This document shows positions 1 to 8,444 of a stretch of DNA of 45,415 nucleotides, piece by piece. The DNA comes from Chloroflexota bacterium (GTDB lineage: Bacteria; Chloroflexota; Anaerolineae; Anaerolineales; UBA4823): assembly GCA_030611505.1 (NCBI GenBank), contig JAUWPO010000003.1, forward strand, positions 1 through 45,415. Direction: 5' to 3'. Below the pieces are notes generated by a model. The model saw nothing but the letters and a program-made list of their open reading frames with translations. It was not told where the DNA came from and ran no database searches. The translations under genes were made by a program, and so were the position numbers. Every line of letters starts with the position of its first letter. The stretch's first letter is position 1.

Positions 1-768
1 TCTAACAACAAGTATGCTTTGTTAGGCGCTTTTCGTACGGTAGCCCAGGTGATTTCTTACGAAGTGCCGATGTTGCTTGCATTACTAGTGCCCGTATTAC
101 TTGCCCGCACAATGTCAGTTCAGGGAATTGTACAAGAGCAGGAAATCTGGTATGTATTGATGGCTCCTGTATCAGCACTTATTTTTTTTCTCACTGGTAT
201 TGCAGAAATTGGACGCACACCATTTGATCTTCTCGAGGCAGAATCTGAAATTGTTGCGGGATTTCACATCGAGTACAGCGGGATGAAATTCGGGCTATTC
301 TACGCAGGAGAACTCCTGCATGCTTTGACTATAGGGGTTCTGTTTACAACGCTTTTCTTGGGTGGTTGGCGCGGCCCATTTGTGGAACAAGTTCCAATCT
401 TAGGAGTTGTCTATTTGTTTTTTAAAGGGTTTTTGGTTTATTTTGTCATTATGTGGATCCGGTACTCATTGCCTCGCATCCGTATTGACCATATGTTGAA
501 TCTCAATTGGAAGTTTCTTACTCCGCTGGCATTGGTTGCATTAATTGCTACGGCTCTTATGGACAAGATACTGATAAACGCTTCACCCCGAGGCTATGCT
601 GCTGGAATGTTGATCGTAAATATTGTGATCATATTGATTACTCTTACCATCCTACACACTTATGCCGTTATTAAACGAGAGAGAGTGGGAGAATATCGTC
701 CGACTGCAAATCCTGACGCTGCTATTTCTTCTAGAGATAAACCAACGGAGGTATCAACGTTAGTTTAA
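1..768 (+). CDS. nuoH: NADH-quinone oxidoreductase subunit H (NuoH), 5'-truncated by window edge
   Basis: NuoH is the membrane subunit of complex I that, with NuoB and NuoD, forms the quinone site and links the peripheral arm to the pumping arm. The reading frame is open back to base 1 and reads SNNKYALLGAFRTVAQVISYEVPM, a conserved internal NuoH segment, so the TTG start in the ORF track (base 19) is not the real start. The signature EIGRTPFDLLEAESEIVAGFHIEYSGM, lining the quinone channel, is intact, and several transmembrane helices follow. The C-terminus has a short polar tail (SSRDKPTEVSTLV). nuoJ follows after 12 bases. nuoI, often found between H and J, is not here and may lie upstream. 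Identification is very secure; only the N-terminal part is missing. Confidence 0.97.
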   Translation, partial: SNNKYALLGAFRTVAQVISYEVPMLLALLVPVLLARTMSVQGIVQEQEIWYVLMAPVSALIFFLTGIAEIGRTPFDLLEAESEIVAGFHIEYSGMKFGLFYAGELLHALTIGVLFTTLFLGGWRGPFVEQVPILGVVYLFFKGFLVYFVIMWIRYSLPRIRIDHMLNLNWKFLTPLALVALIATALMDKILINASPRGYAAGMLIVNIVIILITLTILHTYAVIKRERVGEYRPTANPDAAISSRDKPTEVSTLV

Positions 769-780
769 AATAGGACACTT

Positions 781-1290
781 ATGACATTTATTCAACTATT
801 TTTCATTTTCGCTGCTGCTGCAACTCTCGGTGCTGCTTTATTGGTTGTTACTTCTCGCAACCTGATCCATGCCGCATTATGGCTGATTGTGTCTTTGTTT
901 GGGGTTGCTGTTTTTTATGTAATTCTTAATGCCGGATTTTTGGCAATGGTTCAGGTGGTCGTATATATTGGCGCCATTGCCATTTTAATGATTTTCGCCA
1001 TAATGCTAACTCGGAAAGTATCTCAAGTTCCAAAGCCAGTCTTCAATTCAAATTGGATTTGGGCTTTGTTAATTGCAGTTGTGATGTTTGGATCAATGAC
1101 CTGGATTCTCAATATGTGGCCGCAATTTGAAGCGATACCCCCTGCTTTAGATCCATCCATTGACCCGCTACGCCAGTTGGGTGTAGCCTTGGTCTCTCCA
1201 GAGGCATATGTATTGCCCTTTGAATTAGCCTCTTTGCTCCTTCTAGCTGCGCTGATTGGTGCAATTGTCGTAGCTTGGGAAAGCAGGTAG
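781..1290 (+). CDS. nuoJ: NADH-quinone oxidoreductase subunit J (NuoJ)
   Basis: NuoJ is a small membrane subunit of complex I (ND6 homologue) between NuoH and the antiporter-like subunits; its TM3 takes part in the conformational coupling path. The 169-residue product is hydrophobic with about five predicted helices and carries the typical segments NLIHAALWLIVSLFGVAVFYVIL and VQVVVYIGAIAILMIFAIML. The ATG lies 12 bases after nuoH and the stop overlaps the ribosome-binding site of nuoK, so translation is probably coupled. The length is normal for the family. Confidence 0.95.
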   Translation: MTFIQLFFIFAAAATLGAALLVVTSRNLIHAALWLIVSLFGVAVFYVILNAGFLAMVQVVVYIGAIAILMIFAIMLTRKVSQVPKPVFNSNWIWALLIAVVMFGSMTWILNMWPQFEAIPPALDPSIDPLRQLGVALVSPEAYVLPFELASLLLLAALIGAIVVAWESR

Positions 1291-1299
1291 GAGCGTGTG

Positions 1300-1608
1300 A
1301 TGATCCCAATTTCATATTATTTAATTTTTGCAGCCGCACTCTTTTGCATCGGATTATTTGGGGTCTTAGCCCGTAGAAACGCGATCGCGATTTTAATGGG
1401 TATTGAGCTCATGCTTAATGCTGTGAACGTAAACCTTATCTCCTTTTGGCGGTATGCAACCCCAGAAAAAATAAATGGGCAGGTGTTTGCGGTCATTGTG
1501 TTCGCGGTTGCGGCTGCAGAAGTAGCTGTTGGTTTGGCAATATTCATATCAGTTTATCGCCGTCGTGGTACTGTTTCTGCTGACGAAATTGATTTGTTAA
1601 AGTGGTGA
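1300..1608 (+). CDS. nuoK: NADH-quinone oxidoreductase subunit K (NuoK)
   Basis: NuoK (ND4L homologue) has three helices and carries two buried glutamates of the central hydrophilic axis. Both are visible: Glu in MGIELMLNAVN and Glu in AVAAAEVAVGLAIF. The ORF track starts at GTG 1297, but AGGAG (1289-1293) lies 6 bases before the ATG at 1300 and only 3 before the GTG, so I prefer the ATG (102 residues). The gene starts 9 bases after the nuoJ stop, in the same operon. Confidence 0.95.
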   Translation: MIPISYYLIFAAALFCIGLFGVLARRNAIAILMGIELMLNAVNVNLISFWRYATPEKINGQVFAVIVFAVAAAEVAVGLAIFISVYRRRGTVSADEIDLLKW

Positions 1609-1656
1609 TAGTCAAAAAAGCCTTTCTTTGTAACACTGTTTGTTTAGGGATTTTCT

Positions 1657-3837
1657 ATGACAATTGAAACACTAATCTGGCTAATTCCACTTCCACCTTT
1701 ATTAGCATTTTTTATTATTATCCTGATCACTAACCGGAATAAAGGGCTCAGCCATACGATATCTGTAGGATCTGCAGTCCTATCTTGGATTGGCAGTATG
1801 GTGGTTGTTTGGGCTGCGATCAATTCAGAACACTTAGGATTGCACCCGTTTACTTCATACCTGCCGTGGTTTCCTACAGGTGATAACTGGTTTGTTATTG
1901 GTGTCCAAATTGACCCATTATCTGCGGGGACGCTCTTCTTTGTCGCCTGGACGATTCTGATGATCTTCATATACAGCGTTGGATACCATAATTTCGGTCA
2001 ACCTAATGGTGATCACGACCGGGCAGGTCTTCCACCTGATTGGGCGACGGTGTCCGATGTACATGGGCATTCGCATAAAGTCCCGTCGATAGAGCCCATG
2101 TATTCGCGCTTCTTTGCTTTCATTGGGTTATTTGCTTTTGGAATGTATCTTCTGGTTGTCACGGGAAACTTGTTAATCCTGTTCGTCGGGTGGGAAATAA
2201 TGGGTTTGTGTTCGTACCTATTGATCGGTTTTTGGTATGGAAAGCCTTCTGCTCGTGCAGCAATGATTAAAGCATTTATGACGACCCGGGTTGGCGATGT
2301 GTTTATGCTTTTAGGAATAGCATACCTTTATACAGCCACAGGCACTCTAAATTATCGCGAAATCTTTTACAACGAGGAAGTTCTGCATCAATTAGCGACT
2401 ACAGCCACAGGGATATTTGGGCTTTCTGTGGCGGGATTAATCGGTTTGTTGCTGTTTATTGGTGCAGTTGGCAAATCTGCCCAGTGGCCGTTGCACGTCT
2501 GGCTGCCGGATGCAATGGAAGGACCTACACCAGTTTCAGCAATGATCCATGCTGCTACGATGGTTTCTGCTGGTGTATATATGACAATCCGCATCTTCCC
2601 ATTGCTGTCCGCCGGTGCGGAACATGGTCAATTGACTCCGACGATGACCGTGATTGCGTTCATCGGTACGTTTACAGCCATATTCGCAGCCACAATTGCG
2701 ATCGCTCAAAATGATATCAAGAGAGTGCTGGCTTACTCGACGATATCTCAATTGGGCTTCATGTTTGCAGCGATAGGAATCGGCGCTTACGTTGCCGCAG
2801 CGTTTCACTTGATTATGCATGCCTTTTTCAAAGCGCTGTTATTTCTTGGCTCTGGTTCAGTGATCCACGGCATGGAACATGGTGTTCTGCACACCGGTGA
2901 GCACATTGACTCACAGGATATGTTCAATATGGGCGGTTTGCGAAAAAAAATGCCCATAACTTTCTGGACGTTTTTAATTGGTGGATTAGCACTCGCTGGG
3001 TTCCCCATCCTTACGGCAGGATTTTGGTCTAAGGATGAAATTTTTGCAGACGCGTTTGGGCATAACCATTGGGCCGTTTTTATTACTTTAGCATTTGCGG
3101 CGCTACTTACTGCATATTACACAATGCGCCAGATCACATTGACATTTCTTGGGAAACCGCGCACCCATGCTGCTGAGCATGCTCATGAAAGTAAGTGGAC
3201 GATGACGTTGCCTTTAGTGGTGTTGGCCGTTCTGTCAGTTATTGCTGGCTGGGTGGGTATCCCTGAAGATTTCCCCGCTCTAGGTGGCACAATACCCAAC
3301 TTTATGCATGAATTCGTAGGTGAAACGCTATTAGAGCACCCCGAAATGGTTGTGTTCAGCTACATTCCTTTGCTGACATCACTGGTTGTTTCGTTGGGCG
3401 GTCTAACTTTGGGTTGGCTGGTTTATCGTGACATCAAAGTTGGTGCCTTCGATCCAGCGCAGAAAGCGCTTGGACCCTTGTATACGGTGTTGAAGAAGGG
3501 ATATTACTTTGATGAGTTGTACGATTTCTTGTTTGTGCGACCATCTTATTGGTTGGCTAGAAATTTCGCCTATTTGTGGATGGATCACAAGGTGATCGAT
3601 GGCATCATCAATGGGGTTGGTCATATTGCGGGTCTCATAGGAGATTTTCTCCGAAACTTTATAGACAAACCGATAATCAATGGTTTCGGTGATTGGGTTG
3701 GTGAAACGACCAAGAAATTGGGTTTTCTATTCCGCTCCATCCAGACCGGTCGTGTACAACAGTACATGATAATAGCACTGGTAAGCATGATGGCGTTTAG
3801 CGCAATTTTTTATTATCTGCTCGTTTTCACTCGTTAG
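1657..3837 (+). CDS. nuoL: NADH-quinone oxidoreductase subunit L (NuoL) with extended lateral helix
   Basis: NuoL (ND5 homologue) is the distal antiporter-like proton-pumping subunit, whose C-terminal amphipathic lateral helix (HL) runs back along the membrane arm. Core pumping residues are present: Glu in LFVGWEIMGLCSYLL, Lys in AVGKSAQWPLHVWLPDAMEGPTPVSA, and Lys in TAGFWSKDEIF. At 726 residues it is longer than E. coli NuoL (613, from memory). One extra stretch is a hydrophilic His-rich loop near residues 110-145. The other is in the C-terminal part: from FDELYD to the end is 109 residues, against 73 in my recollection of E. coli NuoL. Much of that excess is explained by a 27-residue near-repeat (642-668 and 669-695). 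ATG 1657 follows an AGGGA-type ribosome-binding site. Confidence 0.96.
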   Translation: MTIETLIWLIPLPPLLAFFIIILITNRNKGLSHTISVGSAVLSWIGSMVVVWAAINSEHLGLHPFTSYLPWFPTGDNWFVIGVQIDPLSAGTLFFVAWTILMIFIYSVGYHNFGQPNGDHDRAGLPPDWATVSDVHGHSHKVPSIEPMYSRFFAFIGLFAFGMYLLVVTGNLLILFVGWEIMGLCSYLLIGFWYGKPSARAAMIKAFMTTRVGDVFMLLGIAYLYTATGTLNYREIFYNEEVLHQLATTATGIFGLSVAGLIGLLLFIGAVGKSAQWPLHVWLPDAMEGPTPVSAMIHAATMVSAGVYMTIRIFPLLSAGAEHGQLTPTMTVIAFIGTFTAIFAATIAIAQNDIKRVLAYSTISQLGFMFAAIGIGAYVAAAFHLIMHAFFKALLFLGSGSVIHGMEHGVLHTGEHIDSQDMFNMGGLRKKMPITFWTFLIGGLALAGFPILTAGFWSKDEIFADAFGHNHWAVFITLAFAALLTAYYTMRQITLTFLGKPRTHAAEHAHESKWTMTLPLVVLAVLSVIAGWVGIPEDFPALGGTIPNFMHEFVGETLLEHPEMVVFSYIPLLTSLVVSLGGLTLGWLVYRDIKVGAFDPAQKALGPLYTVLKKGYYFDELYDFLFVRPSYWLARNFAYLWMDHKVIDGIINGVGHIAGLIGDFLRNFIDKPIINGFGDWVGETTKKLGFLFRSIQTGRVQQYMIIALVSMMAFSAIFYYLLVFTR
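3580..3741 (+). repeat. Tandem 27-residue internal repeat in the NuoL lateral helix
   Basis: Residues 642-668 (starting MDHKVIDGIINGVG) and 669-695 (starting IDKPIINGFGDWVG) align without gaps over 27 positions. Seven are identical (D, I, G, V, G, G, R at matching places) and several more are conservative. Canonical NuoL proteins I remember have one such segment before the final membrane anchor (QTGRVQQYM...). At 1.5 angstrom per helical residue the extra copy adds about 40 angstrom, close to the width of one antiporter-like subunit. The repeat is degenerate at protein level, so this is my reading of an alignment by eye. Confidence 0.6.
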
Positions 3838-3877
3838 GATGACAGACGTTGAAAAAATACAATCTTAGGAAAAAGAA

Positions 3878-5425
3878 ATGGATTTCATCCTAAATCACTT
3901 GCTAACGCTCATTTTGTTTTTTCCTGTATTGGCAGCATTAATTCTTTTTATACTGCCAAGCGAGCTCAAAATTCTCCAACGTTGGACGGCGTTTGTATTA
4001 TCCATTATCCCCCTGATCCTTTCGTTGGTACTGTGGTTTAACTTCAAGTCAGGGGAACCAGGATTCCAGTTTCAAGAGATTTATACCTGGTATAGCCCAA
4101 TCAACGCTTCATATCACGTAGGTGTAGATGGTATCTCGCTGATATTGGTATTACTTACTACACTGCTGACTCCATTGGCAATATTAACATCATTTACCAT
4201 CACGGATCGAATCAAAGCATATATGATCCTGTTCTTCTTATTAGAACTGGGTATGTTAGGAGTGTTCATGACTCTTGACTTACTGCTGTTCTTCGTTTTT
4301 TGGGAATTTGGTCTCGTCCCCATGTATTTCCTGATAAACCAGTGGGGCAGCGAAAAAGGAGAGCGCGAAATTTGGGGAGGGAGAAGGATAAAATCGCGAA
4401 CATACGCATCCTACAAATTTATTTTATTCACCATGACCGGCTCGTTGGGTCTTTTATTAGCAATCCAATTGATTGGCGTTACTGCAGGGACGTTTGACCT
4501 GGTTTTACTTACAGAGCGATGGGTATCACTGGATACCTCTTTATTCAATATTCCAGTTCATACGGTAAAAACAATAGCATTCTGGGCATTTGTTATCGCT
4601 TTTGCTGTCAAAGTCCCTGTATGGCCATTCCACACCTGGCTGCCGGATGCGCATACAGAAGCCCCAACCGCTGGCTCTATGATCCTGGCAGGTGTACTGC
4701 TTAAGCTCGGTGCTTACGGCTTCCTCAGATTAGTCTTACCGCTTTACCCCCAGGAATCTAAATACTTCGCAGGTGCTTTAGCTTTTCTTGCAGTGGTGTC
4801 AATCATTCACGGAGCTCTTGCAGCATATGGACAAACCGATTTTAAACGACTGGTAGCGTATTCATCGGTAAACCACATGGGCTTTGTCGTTCTGGGCATT
4901 GCCGCAGCAGCATTTGCAGTGGGTACACAGAATGCCACAATTGCGTTGGAAGGTGTCGTATTACAGATGTTCAATCATGGTCTGTCGGCAGCCGGCATGT
5001 TCTTCCTCGTTGGTGTTATTTACGATCGTACCCATACTCGCGACCTGAGTGAATTTGGTGGTTTTTTCCCCTTAATACCTGTATATGGTGGAATTCTTAT
5101 ATTCACTTCCATGGCATCCTTAGGACTGCCGGGTCTTAATGGTTTTATTTCTGAATTCCTGGTTGTGAGAGGAGCATGGCCCGTATTTACCATTTATACG
5201 GCTCTGGCGATGATTGGTCTGTTCTTTACGGGTGCATATATTCTCAAGGGGATAAAGATGACACTCCACGGCCCTCTCAATACTCGTTGGGTTGGACGTT
5301 TAACCGAAATCAATGGGCGTGAATTGTTAGTGATCATCCCATTGATGATATTAATGTTGTGGATTGGCGTTTGGCCGGCATGGATATTAGGAGTTATCAA
5401 TAAAGCAGTCATGACTTTATATTAA
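3878..5425 (+). CDS. nuoM: NADH-quinone oxidoreductase subunit M (NuoM, first copy)
   Basis: This is an antiporter-like proton-pumping subunit of complex I (ND4 homologue). The 515-residue length is normal. The essential residues of the family are all visible: TM5 Glu in FFVFWEFGLVPMYFLI, TM7 Lys (residue 245) in IAFAVKVPVWPFHTWLPDAHTEAPTAGSM, TM8 Lys in GVLLKLGAYGF, and TM12 Glu in GLPGLNGFISEFLVVRG. It is therefore the canonical copy, in contrast to the next gene. A GGA-containing ribosome-binding site precedes ATG 3878. Confidence 0.96.
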   Translation: MDFILNHLLTLILFFPVLAALILFILPSELKILQRWTAFVLSIIPLILSLVLWFNFKSGEPGFQFQEIYTWYSPINASYHVGVDGISLILVLLTTLLTPLAILTSFTITDRIKAYMILFFLLELGMLGVFMTLDLLLFFVFWEFGLVPMYFLINQWGSEKGEREIWGGRRIKSRTYASYKFILFTMTGSLGLLLAIQLIGVTAGTFDLVLLTERWVSLDTSLFNIPVHTVKTIAFWAFVIAFAVKVPVWPFHTWLPDAHTEAPTAGSMILAGVLLKLGAYGFLRLVLPLYPQESKYFAGALAFLAVVSIIHGALAAYGQTDFKRLVAYSSVNHMGFVVLGIAAAAFAVGTQNATIALEGVVLQMFNHGLSAAGMFFLVGVIYDRTHTRDLSEFGGFFPLIPVYGGILIFTSMASLGLPGLNGFISEFLVVRGAWPVFTIYTALAMIGLFFTGAYILKGIKMTLHGPLNTRWVGRLTEINGRELLVIIPLMILMLWIGVWPAWILGVINKAVMTLY

Positions 5426-5437
5426 GCAAATTCGTAC

Positions 5438-5457
5438 CACGTGCCTTATTCCACGTG
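5438..5457. repeat. Paired CACGTG palindromes between nuoM and the second nuoM
   Basis: The 45-base gap holds CCACGTG twice, 7 bases apart. Because CACGTG is its own complement, the two copies can also pair as a 6-bp hairpin with an 8-base loop. It sits just upstream of the ribosome-binding site (GAGGAA) of the second nuoM. It may be an mRNA structure tuning expression or processing inside the operon; no function can be shown from sequence. Confidence 0.35.
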
Positions 5458-5470
5458 AACGAGGAAACCA

Positions 5471-6943
5471 ATGCAATTTCCGATTTTGACCTTTATCGTT
5501 TTTACCCCTATGGCAGCTGGATTGCTGATTCTCTTGATCCCGGGAGAGCGAAAAAGGGAAGTGCGTGTCGCCGCCCTGGCAGCTGGGATAATCGCTCTAG
5601 TCCTGACTGTTTGGTTGTATTTCTCCTACGACGTTGCTGCCGGTGGATATCAGTTTGTTGAAAATTATCCCTGGCTTCCGGCTTTAGGAATATCCTATCA
5701 AGTTGGGGTGGATGGGATGAACACCCCTCTTGTTTTACTGACAGGCGTGGTAATGTTCACGGGTGTGTTGATTTCCTGGAACATCGATGATCGTCCACGA
5801 GAGTTCTTCTTCTTTTTATTTCTACTCGCCACGGGTGTATTTGGTGTTTTTGTTGCCTTAGATTTGTTTATGTTGATTTTTTTCTATGAGATCGCAGTAT
5901 TCCCAATGTACTTGCTGATAGCAATTTGGGGTTGGAAAGTCACTCGTGAATACGCCGCTATGAAGCTGACTCTATATCTCTTTATCGGTTCAGTAATTGC
6001 ATTAATTGGCATACTTGCCATGTATTTCGCCTCCGGGCTAGGCACATTTAATATGCTTGCCCTTGAGGGTGCCGGATTTTCTACAACCTTCCAGAAAATT
6101 TGGTTTCCATTCGTTTTCTTCGGTTTCGCGGTTCTGGGAGGCATCTTCCCTTTCCACAATTGGAGCCCTGACGGGCATGTAGCAGCTCCCACAGCCGTAT
6201 CAATGTTCCATGCAGGTGTGCTGATGAAGTTAGGTGCCTTCGCAGCTTTGCGAGTGGGAATTATGTTAATGCCAGAGGGTGCCAAATTTCACATGCCATG
6301 GATAATATTATTGACCCTCGTGAATGTTGTCTATGGAGCATTCATAGCTTCTGTTCAATCTGATTTCAAGTACGTGATCGGTTTTTCTTCTGTTTCTCAT
6401 ATGGGTCTGGTATTAATGGGTTTTGCAACCCTAAATAGAGATGGATTCTTAGGCGCTGGCGTGCAGATGTTTTCACACGGTGTCATGACAGCACTATTCT
6501 TTGCTGTTGTCGGGTTGGTTTACGACCAAGTTCATACCAGAGAAATACCTTCTTTAGGTGGCTTAAGCAAGGTGATGCCCCTTGTTGCTGTAGCATTTAT
6601 TGTTGGCGGTTTAGTATCGATGGGTATGCCTGGTTTTTCGGGTTTTATTGCGGAGTTTCCCATATTCATGGGCCTTTGGAGAGATAATCCATTGATCGCG
6701 ATCATCGCAGCTATCTCGATCGTAATCACTGCTTCCTATATTTTTCGTATAGTGGGACAGGTTTTCTTCGGCAAAATCCCTGACAAATTCAAAGATCATG
6801 TTCACGATATCAAAGCGTTTGATAAGATCGCCCTCGTTTTTCTTTCAATCATCTTGATCATTGTGGGTATATATCCTTCAATATTGGTTCCCCTTGTCGA
6901 TTCTGGTGTTAATAATGTGCTGCGCCTTCTGGGAGGTGCGTAA
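5471..6943 (+). CDS. nuoM: Second NuoM-type antiporter-like subunit of complex I (NuoM2)
   Basis: This is a fourth antiporter-like subunit gene in the cluster, clearly ND4/NuoM-like and diverged from the first copy. It keeps the TM5 Glu (LIFFYEIAVFPMYLLI), the TM8 Lys (GVLMKLGAFAALR) and the TM12 Glu (GMPGFSGFIAEFPIF). The TM7 lysine found in the first copy (FAVKVPVWPFHTW) is replaced here by leucine at residue 222 (FAVLGGIFPFHNW). The length (490) is normal and the frame is intact. Start ATG 5471 follows GAGGAA. The stop is 2 bases before nuoN. It could be an extra pump in a larger complex I, an alternative to NuoM in a second enzyme form, or part of an Mrp-like unit. The extended helix of NuoL in the same operon favours the first. 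Confidence 0.92.
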   Translation: MQFPILTFIVFTPMAAGLLILLIPGERKREVRVAALAAGIIALVLTVWLYFSYDVAAGGYQFVENYPWLPALGISYQVGVDGMNTPLVLLTGVVMFTGVLISWNIDDRPREFFFFLFLLATGVFGVFVALDLFMLIFFYEIAVFPMYLLIAIWGWKVTREYAAMKLTLYLFIGSVIALIGILAMYFASGLGTFNMLALEGAGFSTTFQKIWFPFVFFGFAVLGGIFPFHNWSPDGHVAAPTAVSMFHAGVLMKLGAFAALRVGIMLMPEGAKFHMPWIILLTLVNVVYGAFIASVQSDFKYVIGFSSVSHMGLVLMGFATLNRDGFLGAGVQMFSHGVMTALFFAVVGLVYDQVHTREIPSLGGLSKVMPLVAVAFIVGGLVSMGMPGFSGFIAEFPIFMGLWRDNPLIAIIAAISIVITASYIFRIVGQVFFGKIPDKFKDHVHDIKAFDKIALVFLSIILIIVGIYPSILVPLVDSGVNNVLRLLGGA

Positions 6944-6945
6944 AT

Positions 6946-8388
6946 ATGATCTTAAACGCCTCAATGTTTCTTCCAATACTGCCTGAGATTCTACTGGTCG
7001 CCTTAGGCGCAGTGGTGCTCATTTTGGATTTGGTCCTTCCCAAAAAGCAGCACAGAAACATTGGCTGGGTAACTGCTGCAGGTATGGGGGTGATCCTACT
7101 ACTCAGCATACCTGCTCGACCTGAAACTGAGCCCAGCCTGGTTTGGGGTGGAATGCTGCGTCATGATTGGTTGGGGTTTTCCTTTACAATGCTTTTCATC
7201 TTTGGCGCTGGCATAACAGCACTTTTTGCGATGGATTTCAAGAAACTGGGGCACAGGGGCGAGTTTTATCTCTTAATGATCGTTTCTACGATCGGTATGG
7301 CTCTAATGGTTTCTGCTGCAGATTTGGTTATGCTCTATCTCGCCATCGAGACGACGGCGATTCCGCTATACATCTTGGCTGGCTTTTTCATCCGGGATGA
7401 TAAGTCGACAGAAGCAGGTTTCAAGTACTTTCTTTTCGGTGCAATGACTTCGGCAATAATGTTATATGGTTTTAGCCTATTATTTGGATTTGCAGGAACA
7501 ACTAATATTTACCAGATCGCTCAAAGTGTGCGGGAGGGTGGCTTGCCTGCTGGTGCTCTAATAGGAAGCATGTTGCTAGTGTTGGTAGGATTTAGCTTTA
7601 AGATTGCTGGAGTGCCATTTCATTTTTGGTCCCCAGATGTGTACGAAGGATCACCGACACCTGTAGCGGGCTTTCTATCAACAGCGTCAAAAGCAGCAGG
7701 GTTCGTGGTACTCTTACGGTTTATGATGGTCGTCTTTCCTGATATTACATTACAGTGGGGAGCAGTGATCACGGCGATGTCCGTAGCGACTATGACATTA
7801 GGCAATTTATTGGCTTTGACGCAAAAGAATATAAAACGTATGCTCGCATATTCATCAATCGCACATGCAGGTTATGCTTTAATCGGTGTGGCGGTGATTT
7901 CACAAGTCGGTGTTAGCAGTATGGTCTATTACTTGATCGTATATCTGGTCACGAACCTGGCTGCTTTCGGTATTGTGGCTTCGTGCGGTAGGATCACCGG
8001 TTCGGATGAGATGACAGCTTATTACGGGATGAGTCGCCGTTCACCCTGGCTGGCGCTTGCTTTGCTAGTTGCCCTACTTTCATTAGCTGGGATGCCGCCC
8101 CTGGGTGGATTTGTTGCCAAGTTTTTTGTGTTCGCAGCCGCAGTGGACGCAAATATGATATGGTTAGCGGTGATCGGTGTGCTAAACGCTATTATCGGTA
8201 TGTACTATTATCTAACGGTGCTCAAATATGTATACCTATACAGATCGGAAGATGAAGAGAAACCCCTGCTAGTAACTCGCCCTCAGAAATTGGCTATTAC
8301 GGTTTTAACAGTCGGGATAATATTGATCGGTACAGTCCTCGTTCCTTGGTTCAATTGGGCTACAACAGCAGCAGCCTCTGTTTTTTGA
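6946..8388 (+). CDS. nuoN: NADH-quinone oxidoreductase subunit N (NuoN)
   Basis: NuoN (ND2 homologue) is the antiporter-like subunit next to NuoK. The 480-residue protein keeps the family's charged residues: TM5 Glu in LYLAIETTAIPLYIL, Lys in FSFKIAGVPFHFWSPDVYEGSPTPVAGFLSTASKAAGF (both lysines), and Lys in PPLGGFVAKFFVF. It starts 2 bases after the second nuoM, in the same transcription unit, and is the last nuo gene before the ATP synthase genes. A weak 6-bp hairpin (AATGCC/GGCATT, 8394-8416) lies just after the stop and may partly end transcription. Confidence 0.96.
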   Translation: MILNASMFLPILPEILLVALGAVVLILDLVLPKKQHRNIGWVTAAGMGVILLLSIPARPETEPSLVWGGMLRHDWLGFSFTMLFIFGAGITALFAMDFKKLGHRGEFYLLMIVSTIGMALMVSAADLVMLYLAIETTAIPLYILAGFFIRDDKSTEAGFKYFLFGAMTSAIMLYGFSLLFGFAGTTNIYQIAQSVREGGLPAGALIGSMLLVLVGFSFKIAGVPFHFWSPDVYEGSPTPVAGFLSTASKAAGFVVLLRFMMVVFPDITLQWGAVITAMSVATMTLGNLLALTQKNIKRMLAYSSIAHAGYALIGVAVISQVGVSSMVYYLIVYLVTNLAAFGIVASCGRITGSDEMTAYYGMSRRSPWLALALLVALLSLAGMPPLGGFVAKFFVFAAAVDANMIWLAVIGVLNAIIGMYYYLTVLKYVYLYRSEDEEKPLLVTRPQKLAITVLTVGIILIGTVLVPWFNWATTAAASVF

Positions 8389-8405
8389 TATATAATGCCA
8401 ATTTA

Positions 8406-8435
8406 TTGACGGCATTTAGATGCTTATGATACAAT
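8406..8435 (+). promoter_or_regulatory. Strong sigma-70-like promoter of the Fo gene set, near-leaderless
   Basis: TTGACG (8406-8411), an 18-base spacer and TACAAT (8430-8435), preceded by TG one base before the hexamer (extended -10). The atpZ ATG at 8445 begins only 9 bases after the -10 box, so a start site at the usual distance would leave a leader of about 0-4 bases. No Shine-Dalgarno sequence is visible before this ATG, which agrees with a leaderless transcript. The -35 box lies in the small hairpin after nuoN. Confidence 0.55.
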
Positions 8436-8444
8436 TCTCCAACC

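Noticed and set aside
5884-6285. 133-residue minus-strand ORF in the second nuoM
   Set aside because: Antisense to conserved NuoM sequence with no recognisable domain; a shadow.
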